DNA of 64,000 nt, taken from assembly GCF_023667495.1 (NCBI RefSeq), contig NZ_JAMOZL010000002.1, positions 62,001-126,000 on the forward strand. Direction: 5' to 3'. How positions within the stretch are numbered: the first letter of the stretch is position 1; the number at the start of each line of letters is the position of its first letter. The notes under the pieces were generated by a model. The model did no database searches, was not told the origin of the DNA, and worked only from the letters and a program-made list of their open reading frames with translations. Positions 42,700 through 51,602 of this stretch are shown here, piece by piece. Origin of the DNA: Dyadobacter sp. MSC1_007. Its GTDB lineage: Bacteria > Bacteroidota > Bacteroidia > Cytophagales > Spirosomataceae. A program made the translations under genes and the position numbers.

Positions 42700-45072
42700 C
42701 TATTCAGAACGCAAACTATTCACTGGATTCATGATGGCGGCTTTTAAGCTTTGCAGGCTTATGGTCAGCAGGGCGATGCCCACAGCTAAGGCACCGGCCA
42801 ATGCGAATATCCACCATTCGATCGCAACCTTGTAGGCGAAGCCATCCAGCCACTCATTCATGGCGTACCACGCTAACGGTGAGCCAATAACGATGGCGAT
42901 CATTACCAGCGCAAGGAAGTCTTTGGAAAGCAGTTCAACAATACTCATAACCGATGCTCCTAAGACTTTGCGCACACCGATTTCCTTGGTGCGTTGTTCC
43001 GCTGTGAAGGTAGCCAATCCGAACAGGCCCAAACTCGAGATGAAGATCGCAAGGAATGCGAAGTAATATGCCAGGCTGCGAACGACCGTCTCGCTCTTGT
43101 ACATTTTGGTGTACTCTTCGTCAGCAAATTGATAGGTGAACGGAAACTGCGGGTTTATTTGCTTGCAGAGCGTTTTTAGACTTGCCAGTGTTTGTTTGGT
43201 GTGGCCTGCTCGTACACTGATCAGGATATTTTTGTCATTGTCAGTCTTAGGATCAAACCTGAGAATGAGCGGTTGAATAGGTATGTGCAATGATTGAAAA
43301 TGAAAATCACTCATGACTCCGATAATCTTACCCGGCTTATCCCACATAGTCAGCGATTGGCCAATTGGATCCTGGTAGCCAATCCGTTTGGCGGCCGATT
43401 CATTGATAATGTAATTACTCGAATCGGAGCCGAACTCTCTTGAGAATTCACGGCCCGTTAACTTGATTTTAAGCGTTTTGTTGAAGTCGTAGCCGATGCC
43501 GCTTTGCGCAAACTCGATAGATGCGTTCGGGTCTTTACCTGACCATTGGACACCAGTTGTACTGCTGCCGATCCCAGTCGGAGCTTCGTCCATATAAGTT
43601 ACACCCTGCACACCTGGAAGTTGCTCTGCCTGCTCTTTAAATGCATTAAAGTTTGTACCGAGTTTGCCTTCGGCAGCAATGTAAATGAGGTTTTCTTGCT
43701 GATAGCCTAAGTCTGTGTCAAGTAACAGGTTGATCTGACGATAAATAACGATGGTGCCAACGATCAGGACCATGGAGAGCATAAACTGGAACACCACCAA
43801 GCCCTGCCGGAACACCCGCGCCCCTGAACCAAACTTGGGGAGGCCCGTCAGTACCCGCCGCGGCTCAAACGAAGATAAATACAAGGCAGGGTAGCTTCCT
43901 GCAATTACCCCGGTCAGCAGTGTCGTGCCTGCGAGTAAAAGCCAAAACGGGGTCTGGTTAATTTCCAGACTTAGGTGCTTGCCTGTCAGTATATTAAAGG
44001 TGGGTGTCAAGCACCAAACGAGAACCAGAGATACCAATAATGACAAGGCCGCTAGTAGGATCGCTTCACCCATGAACTGCCCGATGAGTATGCCCCGGCC
44101 GGCACCCATTGCTTTGCGAACGCCCACCTCGCGGGCCCGCTTGACCGACCGGGCTGTCGACAGGTTCATGAAATTGATACAGGCAATCACCAGTATTAGT
44201 ACTGCCACGATGCTAAACAACCGAACATAATCGATCCGCCCGCCATCTTGCCGACCATTGGTGAATTTGGAGTAGAGATATGCGTCTTCAAAAGGGTGTA
44301 AAAACAATTGAAGGTCTAAATTGGCACTCAGGTTGTGATTGTACTTCCTGAGGAAAGGTTTAAGTTTGGCGTTCAATTTGGTTACATCGGCATCAGGCCG
44401 TAGGAGAATCCGTGTTTGAGGACCACTGTTACCCCATTCTTTCATCCAGGGATGACGCGAGAAACCATCCTCCCAGCTCAACAGGAAGTCATATTTCTCT
44501 GAAGAAGCGTCAGGCAGGTCGTCGAACACCGCAGTAACCTGATAATCCTTTTTGTTCTCTATTCGTATAGATTGGCCAATTGCGGTGGCTGGGCTACCAA
44601 AATACGTATTTGCTAACTTTTTCGAGATCGCGACACCCGCGGGCGAGCTTAGCGCCGTTTCGGCCGTACCGGCCAACAATGGGATGCTGAACATTTTAAA
44701 CCAGTCAGCACCAGCCCAGTGTCCCAATTCTTTATTGGACTTGTTGCCTGCGGCGAATACCAATCGGGCATCCCAGGGAGTGAAACCGACTGCATGTGAA
44801 ATCTCAGGAAACTCCTCTTTAAGCGTCTCCGGCAGTATCCCTGGCGTTTTTGAATTTGCGTCGACTTTACCATCAGAGAAGTCGCGTTTCATGACATAGT
44901 ACAAGTTCGGACCGTTGGCATGATATTGATCGACCTGCGTTTCATCTTGAATCCATAAAAATATAAGAAGGCTACAAGCCATTCCCAGCGCCAGCCCAAG
45001 AATGTTAACGGCTGAAAACGTCCTATTGTGAAGCACGTTTCGCCAGGCAATTTTAATATAGTTGCGGAGCAT
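42700..45072 (-). CDS. FtsX-like ABC transporter permease
   Basis: Orphan permease of 790 residues. It starts MLRNYIKIAWRNVLHNRTFS with the first helix LALGMACSLLIFLWIQ, then a MacB_PCD-type periplasmic part, and a first FtsX unit near 285 (ACINFMNLSTARSVKRAREV, VRKAMGAG). After a second periplasmic region comes a second FtsX unit near 680 (SSLGLFGLATFTAEQRTKEI, VRKVLGASV). The end NPVNSLRSE is typical. It converges with the GH43 gene (24 bp between stops). Its upstream region has a TGGCAT-N5-TTGG promoter-like element and GTCCAT half-sites like those of the other two unprefixed permeases. Confidence 0.95.
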   Translation of the reverse strand: MLRNYIKIAWRNVLHNRTFSAVNILGLALGMACSLLIFLWIQDETQVDQYHANGPNLYYVMKRDFSDGKVDANSKTPGILPETLKEEFPEISHAVGFTPWDARLVFAAGNKSNKELGHWAGADWFKMFSIPLLAGTAETALSSPAGVAISKKLANTYFGSPATAIGQSIRIENKKDYQVTAVFDDLPDASSEKYDFLLSWEDGFSRHPWMKEWGNSGPQTRILLRPDADVTKLNAKLKPFLRKYNHNLSANLDLQLFLHPFEDAYLYSKFTNGRQDGGRIDYVRLFSIVAVLILVIACINFMNLSTARSVKRAREVGVRKAMGAGRGILIGQFMGEAILLAALSLLVSLVLVWCLTPTFNILTGKHLSLEINQTPFWLLLAGTTLLTGVIAGSYPALYLSSFEPRRVLTGLPKFGSGARVFRQGLVVFQFMLSMVLIVGTIVIYRQINLLLDTDLGYQQENLIYIAAEGKLGTNFNAFKEQAEQLPGVQGVTYMDEAPTGIGSSTTGVQWSGKDPNASIEFAQSGIGYDFNKTLKIKLTGREFSREFGSDSSNYIINESAAKRIGYQDPIGQSLTMWDKPGKIIGVMSDFHFQSLHIPIQPLILRFDPKTDNDKNILISVRAGHTKQTLASLKTLCKQINPQFPFTYQFADEEYTKMYKSETVVRSLAYYFAFLAIFISSLGLFGLATFTAEQRTKEIGVRKVLGASVMSIVELLSKDFLALVMIAIVIGSPLAWYAMNEWLDGFAYKVAIEWWIFALAGALAVGIALLTISLQSLKAAIMNPVNSLRSE

Positions 45073-45108
45073 AAGGTAATAGATTTGCGGACCTTAAATT
45101 ACACAACT

Positions 45109-45123
45109 CCAAATAGCATGCCA
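45109..45123 (-). promoter_or_regulatory. Sigma-54-like -24/-12 promoter element
   Basis: On the minus strand TGGCAT, 5 bp, TTGG, 37 bp before the permease start. This is the best -12 match (TTGG against TTGC) of the three permease upstream elements. Confidence 0.45.
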
Positions 45124-45138
45124 AAACGCTAAAATTGC

Positions 45139-45191
45139 GTCCATTGGCTTACAGATGTATTTTTAAAGTAGTAGTTTGTTCGATTATGGAC
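45139..45191. promoter_or_regulatory. Pair of GTCCAT half-sites upstream of permease
   Basis: GTCCATTGGCTTACA (45139-45153) and, inverted, TGTTCGATTATGGAC (45177-45191). The second matches the half-sites of the palindromes at 1626 and 54097 well; the first only in GTCCAT and ACA. The central spacing of 23 bp is wider than the 4-5 bp in the other two, so this copy may be degenerate. Confidence 0.35.
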
Positions 45192-45240
45192 ACTGCGACC
45201 GGCGGCGATCAAAACTTGCCGAACAAAGGCTACTGCCCAC

Positions 45241-45636
45241 TCAGCCCGGGAAATTTTCCAATGTCAAAAATAACGGTTCATCCCGTTTCCTTCCGTCTTC
45301 AATGGCCCAGTTCGCCATTGCCAGCAACACGGGTTTTAGCGCTTGCCCTGCTTCGGTAAGGCTGTAAGTCACGTGCGGTGGGATCACCGGCATTGCTTCC
45401 CGCAGTATCAAATTATCGGCTTCCAGTTGCTTTAAATGCTGGACCAACATTTTTTCGGTGATGTGGGGCATCGCCTTTTTTAGCTCGCCATAACGTTTGG
45501 GCCCGGATAGCAAGTGAAACAAAATAATAGGCTTCCAGTAGCTGCCGATCTTTTCCATGACATAGGTTACCGGACAGAGCTTGAAGACTGTCTGCTTATT
45601 GAGTTGTATGGTCGAGTTTTCTTTTACTTTGCCCAT
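45241..45636 (-). CDS. HxlR family transcriptional regulator
   Basis: A 131-residue winged-helix regulator. The N-terminal Cys typical of HxlR sits in FKLCPVTYVMEKIGSYWKPI. The recognition region reads GPKRYGELKKAMPHITEKML, then VQHLKQLEADNLILRE, and the wing is VTYSLTEAGQALKPV. HxlR proteins often sense quinones or electrophiles through that Cys and control a divergent reductase gene. Here the divergent neighbour is an NAD(P)-binding reductase, and an ACTTACT/AGTAAGT inverted repeat lies between them. Confidence 0.94.
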   Translation of the reverse strand: MGKVKENSTIQLNKQTVFKLCPVTYVMEKIGSYWKPIILFHLLSGPKRYGELKKAMPHITEKMLVQHLKQLEADNLILREAMPVIPPHVTYSLTEAGQALKPVLLAMANWAIEDGRKRDEPLFLTLENFPG

Positions 45637-45643
45637 TTTATGT

Positions 45644-45679
45644 ACTTACTTTTCTGTTCGTACTGTTATAATAGTAAGT
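45644..45679. promoter_or_regulatory. Probable HxlR operator
   Basis: ACTTACT (45644-45650) is mirrored by AGTAAGT (45673-45679) in the 86-bp gap between HxlR and the reductase. The right arm is about 10 bp before the TACCTTTG promoter box, so binding would interfere with transcription of the reductase gene. Confidence 0.5.
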
Positions 45680-45686
45680 CCAAATA

Positions 45687-45694
45687 TACCTTTG
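45687..45694 (+). promoter_or_regulatory. Bacteroidota -7 promoter element for the reductase gene
   Basis: TACCTTTG matches TAnnTTTG exactly and lies 29 bp before the ATG at 45723. The HxlR operator candidate lies directly upstream. Confidence 0.5.
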
Positions 45695-45722
45695 CGCAAG
45701 TTCAAATCAAAGCGCAAATCAA

Positions 45723-46358
45723 ATGGAAAAAATTATTGTATTTGGAGCATCCGGCGGTACAGGCAGGATGGTTATTGAACAGGCATTGCAAGCTGGGCAT
45801 CAGGTTACGGCAGTTGTGAGAAACCCGGCTGCATTCTCTTTACGGCACCCGAATTTAGACATCGTAGAAGGCGATGTGCTTCAATTACCGACATTGTCAG
45901 GCAAATTGGAAGGGCACGACGTCGTTATATCTTGTTTGGGGATACCTAAAATCCAACAGACGACATTATATTCCCAGGGGATGAGAAACATTGTTGCCTG
46001 CATGCGGCAGTCGGGAGTTAACCGCATCATATGCATATCTTCTGGCGCGCTTGAAGTCCCGGCCAAAAGCTCATGGATCATGACATTCCTTCTAAAGAAT
46101 GTTTTGCAACGCATTTACAAACCTGTTTATGCCGATATGACCTTAATGGAAGGCATTTTATCGGAATCAGGCCTCGACTGGACCGTCGTGCGGGCACCAA
46201 AACTGACGGATGGTAAGCAAACGCAAAAGTATAAGGTGATCACCAATGAGCCTTTAAGAAGCATTCCACAAATATCCCGGGCAGATTTAGCTCACTATAT
46301 GCTTTCGCATCTGAAAGACAGAAATACATTCCGGAGCAGGGTTGATATCGCTTACTAG
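45723..46358 (+). CDS. NAD(P)H-binding atypical SDR oxidoreductase
   Basis: A 211-residue Rossmann protein. The nucleotide motif GASGGTG stands at residues 8-14 (IIVFGASGGTGRMVIEQAL), with an Arg at the end of strand 2 (VTAVVRNP) that favours NADPH. Family features are EGDVLQLPTLSGKLEGHDVV and ISCLGIP. It resembles NmrA/SDR_a5 proteins such as flavin or quinone reductases and lacks the classical YxxxK pair. It is divergent from the HxlR regulator that probably represses it. The following MTHFR-like gene starts 130 bp further on. Confidence 0.92.
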   Translation: MEKIIVFGASGGTGRMVIEQALQAGHQVTAVVRNPAAFSLRHPNLDIVEGDVLQLPTLSGKLEGHDVVISCLGIPKIQQTTLYSQGMRNIVACMRQSGVNRIICISSGALEVPAKSSWIMTFLLKNVLQRIYKPVYADMTLMEGILSESGLDWTVVRAPKLTDGKQTQKYKVITNEPLRSIPQISRADLAHYMLSHLKDRNTFRSRVDIAY

Positions 46359-46488
46359 GTACGGAGTCCGGAATTGGAGCGCCAAGGGTAAATTTATAGA
46401 TACATCGTCTTCGTTGATGATAGAAAACCCATTATATTGGCAAATTCAAAAGAGAGGAGCGCGCAAAAGCCGCAATCCGGACACTATC

Positions 46489-47445
46489 ATGTTTCTACAA
46501 AAGATTAAATACAGAGAATCAGGTGTGATGCTTTACGGTATCACGCCTCCCAAAGTCGGTACAACGCCGGAACGCGTCGCAGAAATCGCCGAAAAAACAA
46601 TCGACCGCCTGTCTTCCCTGGACATTGATGCGCTTGTTGTGTACGATGTACAGGACGAGTCGGCCCGGACGAAAGAAGAAAGGCCCTTTCCATTTATAAA
46701 CGCCCTCGATCCATTTGCTTTTGCTTCGGAATATCTGGGCCGTTTGGAAGTTCCCAAAATCATTTACAGGCCGGCTGGTAAATTTTCAGCGACAGAATTG
46801 TCCGATTGGCTGGAAGAGATGCACGCACACAAGTTTTACCCGATTTTCGTAGGCGTACCTGCACCGGATTTCCCTGTAAAAACCAGTCTTCCGGAGGCAT
46901 ACCAAATTTGGGAAAAGCACGTAGACACTTCCGTTATCGGCGCAATTATGATACCGGAAAGGCACCAGGTGTTGAAAGACGAGGACATGAGAATGCTGGA
47001 CAAGATGGAAAGAGGCGTGTCTTATTTCATCTCGCAATGCGTTTTCAATCTTGACTATGCAAAAAAGGTCGTTGAAGATCTGGCGATTAGCTGTAAAAGC
47101 AAGCAAATCGATCCCCCGACGATCATATTCACGATCACTGCCTGCGGGTCTGCGAAAACAGTCGATTTCATGGAATGGCTCGGTATCCACATTCCCGACC
47201 AGTTGAAAGAGGACCTCAAAGGAGACGGCGATGTGCTGGAAAAATCGGTAAAAGTGTGTCTGGAAATCGCCTCGGAACTTACTGAGTTTTGCATGGCGCG
47301 CTCCATTCCCTTTGGTTTCAACATCGAAAGCGTTGCCATTCGCAAAGCAGAGATCGAAGCATCCGTAGATATGGCGTGCAGGATAAGTCAGATGCTGAAA
47401 GACAAGGGATTGAGGAAAGAGCCCGAGTATATCGCTGCGGAGTAA
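46489..47445 (+). CDS. Methylenetetrahydrofolate reductase-like protein
   Basis: A 318-residue protein resembling the MTHFR TIM barrel. The start YGITPPKVGTTPERVAEIAE corresponds to strand 1, DALVVYDVQDE to the strand 2 flavin region, then RPFPFINALDPFAFASEYLG and IYRPAGKFSATELSDWLEEM. The end ARSIPFGFNIESVAIRKAEI fits the last barrel strands. It differs from housekeeping MetF at several motifs, so a paralogue with another flavin- or folate-linked role is possible. Start 46489 is preferred; the in-frame 46342 start overlaps the previous gene and adds 49 residues unlike the family. Confidence 0.8.
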   Translation: MFLQKIKYRESGVMLYGITPPKVGTTPERVAEIAEKTIDRLSSLDIDALVVYDVQDESARTKEERPFPFINALDPFAFASEYLGRLEVPKIIYRPAGKFSATELSDWLEEMHAHKFYPIFVGVPAPDFPVKTSLPEAYQIWEKHVDTSVIGAIMIPERHQVLKDEDMRMLDKMERGVSYFISQCVFNLDYAKKVVEDLAISCKSKQIDPPTIIFTITACGSAKTVDFMEWLGIHIPDQLKEDLKGDGDVLEKSVKVCLEIASELTEFCMARSIPFGFNIESVAIRKAEIEASVDMACRISQMLKDKGLRKEPEYIAAE

Positions 47446-47462
47446 CCGGGAAATGCTTGCTG

Positions 47463-47855
47463 CTAACCGGCCCCGACCAGATCCTGGATTTTATTGACTA
47501 GCACAGGTAAAGAGTCCGTCTTTTGTATAAAATCGTCTACCCCGATTTGAGAAAGTCGTTGCCGCCATTCCTCAGATATCGATGAGGAATAGACGACAAT
47601 CTGCGGCTCATCAAATGCGCGAAGGCTTTGAAGTTGTTCCAAACACTGATCGCTGTCGATCCGGGGCAGTCTCAGGTCGATCAAAACGTAGCTCGGGGCA
47701 GTAGCTGCATTTTCACTGAAATGAGCGATTGCAGACTCGCAATCAGAGAAAAACAAGCATTCTGGTGGCCGATCGAGCTCGTCGACGGCCATTTTTAGAA
47801 TCTCATGATCGTCGGTATCATCGTCGATCAATACTAAAAGCCCTTTATTTCCCAT
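47463..47855 (-). CDS. Single-domain response regulator
   Basis: A 130-residue stand-alone receiver: acidic cluster LIDDDTDDHEI, phospho-acceptor D60 in YVLIDLRLPRID, switch Ser/Thr in IVVYSSS, and Lys in DFIQKTDSLP. It has no output domain, so it acts by protein contact or as a phosphate relay or sink. A second single-domain receiver is immediately upstream on the same strand (81-bp gap). No kinase lies nearby. Confidence 0.92.
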   Translation of the reverse strand: MGNKGLLVLIDDDTDDHEILKMAVDELDRPPECLFFSDCESAIAHFSENAATAPSYVLIDLRLPRIDSDQCLEQLQSLRAFDEPQIVVYSSSISEEWRQRLSQIGVDDFIQKTDSLPVLVNKIQDLVGAG

Positions 47856-47936
47856 GGCGATTCATTTTTTGTGTGGTACAACTTTCAACAGCTGCCCTAA
47901 AAAATTTATGCCGATGGTCCCGAATTGAGCGTGGTG

Positions 47937-48362
47937 CTATTTAAAGTTATTGGGATGAAGACATAGCTTCCAGTAAGTGATGATCAGGTCAAGATGCGTT
48001 TTGCCTTCTTCGAAATTATTGCATTTCTTAAAATATCCCTGAATGGTGCCATCGTAAGCCTCAAGCACGAGTGTGTGACTGTCTGACGTTGTCAGGAAAA
48101 TGAATGGGATCGACTTTCTTTTAAGGTATGGATTGGCATCTATCTTATTGCGGAGCTCCAATCCGTTCATGATAGGCATATTGATGTCGGACAATATCAG
48201 CAACGGACTTTCAGTAGTAGTCAGTAAATAATCCAGCGCTGGCGACCCGTTTTCAAAATAACGGACCGCATTGGGCAGGCTAAGTTCCTCCAACATCGCC
48301 CCGATCATTTCCCGGTCGTCTTCATCGTCGTCGATAATGATAATTGGCCCTCTCAGTGACAT
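47937..48362 (-). CDS. Single-domain response regulator (Rcp1-like)
   Basis: A 141-residue receiver: IIIIDDDEDDREMI, phospho-acceptor D59 in LLILSDINMPIMNG, TT in FIFLTTSD, and Lys in GYFKKCNNFEEG. The SDINMPIMNGLELRNKIDAN segment is typical of Rcp1-type receivers found with hybrid kinases and phytochromes. It is first of the tandem receiver pair and probably relays phosphate for an unlinked hybrid kinase. The 149-bp gap to the flippase gene shows no gene that I can support. Confidence 0.92.
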   Translation of the reverse strand: MSLRGPIIIIDDDEDDREMIGAMLEELSLPNAVRYFENGSPALDYLLTTTESPLLILSDINMPIMNGLELRNKIDANPYLKRKSIPFIFLTTSDSHTLVLEAYDGTIQGYFKKCNNFEEGKTHLDLIITYWKLCLHPNNFK

Positions 48363-48511
48363 GTGGCAAAAATTTTGGTTGACGTAAAGATCGGCTTTAA
48401 AATGTAAATTGAAAAGTGATCTTACGATGGCAATGTCCCGCTGGCGCTACGGGCAAGATGTGTTGCTGGCATCGTTGTGGGACAATAGTTACCTATGTAC
48501 CTGGCGACGTT

Positions 48512-49849
48512 TCACCAGCGCTTGAAAGAAAATATCATCCGGAAGCTCTTGATTTGATAGGCAAACAATTCCTTTGTCGGGGAAAAAATGTAATTCGAAA
48601 AAATGGCTGAAAAGTAGTAGGAAATTAACGTTGAGATTGCTGCGCCGGCAGCTCCGTAAGCAGGGATCAGTATAAAATTCAATGCGACATTTAATGCCAG
48701 CCCGAGTACCGTTTTGTACGTGTTGTATTTTTGAAGATTCTCGATGATCATGTATTGACCGGCAGCAACACCCAGGTAAATTGGGACCAATGACCAGATG
48801 TGAATAAGAAGTACATTTTCGGCACCCTGATATTTTTCACCATAAAGTATATTGATGATCTGAACGGAAAATATACTTACCAGACAAGCTATTGCAACCG
48901 CCCCTTTAACCATCCATGCAAACAGGGTCATCGTTTTTTGAATGTATTTCGAAGACGGTTCCTCCTGTTTGGCTTTCACGAGCACAGCAAGGTAACTGCT
49001 GGATATCGCCATCGGGATAAAGATGAACAGGTCCGATATCCGCGTGGCAGAACTGAATATGCCAAGCTCGGTTTCCCCAACAATATTGGCAATCATCAGT
49101 TGGTCGATCTTCATATAAAGTATCACGGCCATATTCGCGACAATGAAAGGCCATCCCGCCTGTAAAAGTGACCACACCCGATTTTTGGAGAACCCCCAGG
49201 CGAACATATTCTGGCCGCGCTGGTAACTGATTATTAAAAAAGAATAGGATAGAATGACTTCGAGGCCCATCACGGCGGCAAACCATAGCATTGATTTTTG
49301 TGCAACCAGCAGGTAAACTTTAATCGCAGCACCAATGAAATAACCGATGTTTTTCGCAATTACGGTTCGTCGACTTTGTAGGCGCGAGCGGAATTCCAGG
49401 TCTATAACGTCGAGTGGGACGGCGAGAAAGTTGGGAGACAGAAAAGCAAAAAGGTAATAATAGCTGCTCGGAGCGCCGGAAAAGTAAAAAAACAGCAATG
49501 CAGCGAGCACGCAAAGTGGCAGGATAGCCAAGCGTGTCACGAATGCTGTGCCAAGTATCTGGTTCTTTTGCGCAGGGCTGTCGAGAAGTTCCTTGACCAG
49601 AAAACCGTCCATTCCCAAATTGGTAATGGACGTCATGATGCTCACAAGAGCGAGCGTATAATTGATCTCACCCCATTGCTGCGGCCCAAGGTAGCGTGCG
49701 ATCCAGATTCCCACCACCAGCCCGATTGCCAGACGACTTAACTGATCGATCGAGAGCCAGAATATATTAAGTAATACGGGGCTCCTGACTTTCAGCAACA
49801 AGCTTTTCATCAGTTGTTGAAGGGGAAGGGTTCGGCGTTGTATTGACAT
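48512..49849 (-). CDS. Oligosaccharide flippase (Wzx/MOP superfamily)
   Basis: A 445-residue polytopic membrane protein with about twelve to fourteen hydrophobic segments. It opens with the MOP-type signature (LLNIFWLSIDQLSRLAIGLV, ARYLGPQQWGEINYTLALVS) and GMDGFLVKELLDSP. Such proteins flip lipid-linked oligosaccharides across the inner membrane. The start at 49849 (MSIQRRTLPL) falls 4 bp after the glycosyltransferase stop; the in-frame start at 49900 would overlap that gene by 47 bp. It is the last gene of a three-gene glycan-assembly operon with a FkbM methyltransferase and a glycosyltransferase. Confidence 0.93.
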   Translation of the reverse strand: MSIQRRTLPLQQLMKSLLLKVRSPVLLNIFWLSIDQLSRLAIGLVVGIWIARYLGPQQWGEINYTLALVSIMTSITNLGMDGFLVKELLDSPAQKNQILGTAFVTRLAILPLCVLAALLFFYFSGAPSSYYYLFAFLSPNFLAVPLDVIDLEFRSRLQSRRTVIAKNIGYFIGAAIKVYLLVAQKSMLWFAAVMGLEVILSYSFLIISYQRGQNMFAWGFSKNRVWSLLQAGWPFIVANMAVILYMKIDQLMIANIVGETELGIFSSATRISDLFIFIPMAISSSYLAVLVKAKQEEPSSKYIQKTMTLFAWMVKGAVAIACLVSIFSVQIINILYGEKYQGAENVLLIHIWSLVPIYLGVAAGQYMIIENLQKYNTYKTVLGLALNVALNFILIPAYGAAGAAISTLISYYFSAIFSNYIFSPTKELFAYQIKSFRMIFSFKRW

Positions 49850-49853
49850 TGGA

Positions 49854-50789
49854 TCAGTTCCTTGCAGGGGCAAAGATAGAAAGCCCCTTCTTGATCGCAC
49901 GTTTCACCTTGGATTTGAAATAGGTGAGCGTGTCTTCTTCTTCCAGCTTCAACACATAGTAATCGGCATCAAGGATAGGTACAAAATATCTGGGGTGTAT
50001 AATCTCGGAGATCGTTTCCAGCGGCATCGCAGCGAATTTGTTGTTAGCATCTTCCGTATGTGTAGCGCGCGCATCGAAGCCGATATTGCTGATCAAATTT
50101 ACATTAGGACATGCAGACAGGCTATTATTCCAGAAATTCATAAAGAGATATTGATAATCCCAGGTGTTTATCCCATTTGTTCTGACCAAGTTCAGGGTGC
50201 TGATCAGATGGTCCGTTACCTTCTTTTTGCCATAGACGTATTTGAAAAGGCCCTGTTCCAGAAATCCGTCCATTTGTTCGAGCTTTTCATCGTAATTCTG
50301 CCAGACACGCCGCCAGGATGCCCAGCCCCAGATGAAGGTGTATTTCGAAAAGTAGTAGGTAGCGTCACCATACTTTTTGCCCTTGGCCATGTGCGTGCCG
50401 GCTATATGTGCGATGCGCGTGTCGTAACGGTATTTTTCCAGCAACACATCACAAAACCTGAAAAAACTCTCACCTGGCAGGCAATCGTCTTCCAGGACAA
50501 TGCCCTCCGGCTCATTTTCAAAAAACCATTTAATAGCTCCGCTCACACCCATCTTGCATCCCAGGTTCTCAGTGCGGTATAGGTAATGAACTTCACATTC
50601 CCAGTCTACCTGGATTACCTTTCGGGTTTCTTCACACAATGCAGCTTCATTTTCCCTGTCTGCCCGTGGCCCGTCCGCCGCGACATACAATTTGCTCGGT
50701 TTGCCTTCCCTGATTTTTTCAAACACACGTTGTGTTGTATCAGGACGATTAAAAATATTGAATAAAACTGGGGAAAGAATTTGGTACAT
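49854..50789 (-). CDS. Glycosyltransferase (GT-A, GNT-I-like)
   Basis: A 311-residue cytosolic enzyme. The N-terminus PVLFNIFNRPDTTQRVFEKI and LYVAADGPR form the nucleotide-sugar fold. The metal-binding acidic motif is GIVLEDDCLPGESFFRF. The later FIWGWASWRRVWQNYD is characteristic of a bacterial family often named HlpA-like or nucleotide-diphospho-sugar transferase. It probably adds a sugar to the glycan made by this operon; donor and acceptor are unknown. The start is 2 bp after the FkbM gene stop. Confidence 0.92.
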   Translation of the reverse strand: MYQILSPVLFNIFNRPDTTQRVFEKIREGKPSKLYVAADGPRADRENEAALCEETRKVIQVDWECEVHYLYRTENLGCKMGVSGAIKWFFENEPEGIVLEDDCLPGESFFRFCDVLLEKYRYDTRIAHIAGTHMAKGKKYGDATYYFSKYTFIWGWASWRRVWQNYDEKLEQMDGFLEQGLFKYVYGKKKVTDHLISTLNLVRTNGINTWDYQYLFMNFWNNSLSACPNVNLISNIGFDARATHTEDANNKFAAMPLETISEIIHPRYFVPILDADYYVLKLEEEDTLTYFKSKVKRAIKKGLSIFAPARN

Positions 50790-50791
50790 AC

Positions 50792-51451
50792 TTATCCGGC
50801 ACTTTTAAATATGAGGCTAGTCAGGGTCTTTCCCACGAGATCATAATCTTTTGAAAGCAAAAGGTCACATACCTGGGAGTTTTGCAGGTTGTTCAAATTG
50901 AGGTCCATATCTTCCGCGACGATCAGGGTAGGCCTGAATTTCTCCCAGTCGTTGCTGCACAACACCTGGACATCGAGCCCCTCGACATCGACTGTTAAAA
51001 AGTCGATTGTTTTACCGGCGGGCAGATAATCCTGCAATACTTTGTCGAGCCGTTGCACCGGGATTTCTTTTGTTCCGATAATCTTGTAGATGGTCTGTTG
51101 GTCACGCTCATCGGAAAGCTCTTTGGAAAAACTATTGAGTGCGGGCTCGTCGAACATATAATATGTCAACACACCTTCTTCTTCCGCTATTCCCGTTTCC
51201 AGGTTGATATCGCCGGGTCGAACCGTGTCGAAAAACTTTTTGGTCCCTGGCTTTGGATCGATGTTGATACCGCGCCAGCCCCTGCGGTAAAATAAATAGG
51301 TATTTGAAAATCTGAACGGGTGATGGGCGCCTACATCCACGAAAAAGCCGTTTGGTATGTTTTCGAGGTGAGACATCAATATAATATCTTCTCCGTGCTG
51401 AGCGTATGAGGTTCTTCTTGAAAAATAAGGGAAATAATCTCTGAAAGACAT
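50792..51451 (-). CDS. FkbM family methyltransferase
   Basis: A 219-residue SAM-dependent methyltransferase. SYAQHGEDIILMSHL and GFFVDVGAHHPFRFSNTYLF (motif I VDVGAH) are typical FkbM, followed by GINIDPKPGTKKFF and, near the end, IDFLTVDVEGLDVQVLCSND. FkbM enzymes in glycan loci O-methylate sugars. It is first in the operon with a glycosyltransferase and a flippase. The 151-bp gap upstream shows no clear promoter. Confidence 0.94.
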   Translation of the reverse strand: MSFRDYFPYFSRRTSYAQHGEDIILMSHLENIPNGFFVDVGAHHPFRFSNTYLFYRRGWRGINIDPKPGTKKFFDTVRPGDINLETGIAEEEGVLTYYMFDEPALNSFSKELSDERDQQTIYKIIGTKEIPVQRLDKVLQDYLPAGKTIDFLTVDVEGLDVQVLCSNDWEKFRPTLIVAEDMDLNLNNLQNSQVCDLLLSKDYDLVGKTLTSLIFKSAG

Positions 51452-51602
51452 AAATGTTATCGGTTGTTACCGGGAGAGTCTGATGTTTAATTGATAGGGA
51501 AAAGCGTGAAACATCAGCAATATAATGGATATCGGGGCAAACAATGCAATTGCCAGTAACATTTAGGTGCGTTTTGGCCTATTAAAATCCGGCCACTATA
51601 AC

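Noticed and set aside
48416..48511. Possible small gene or element remnant between the receiver and flippase genes
   Set aside because: The short translations show no conserved residues and there are no repeats at the ends; left as ordinary intergenic sequence.
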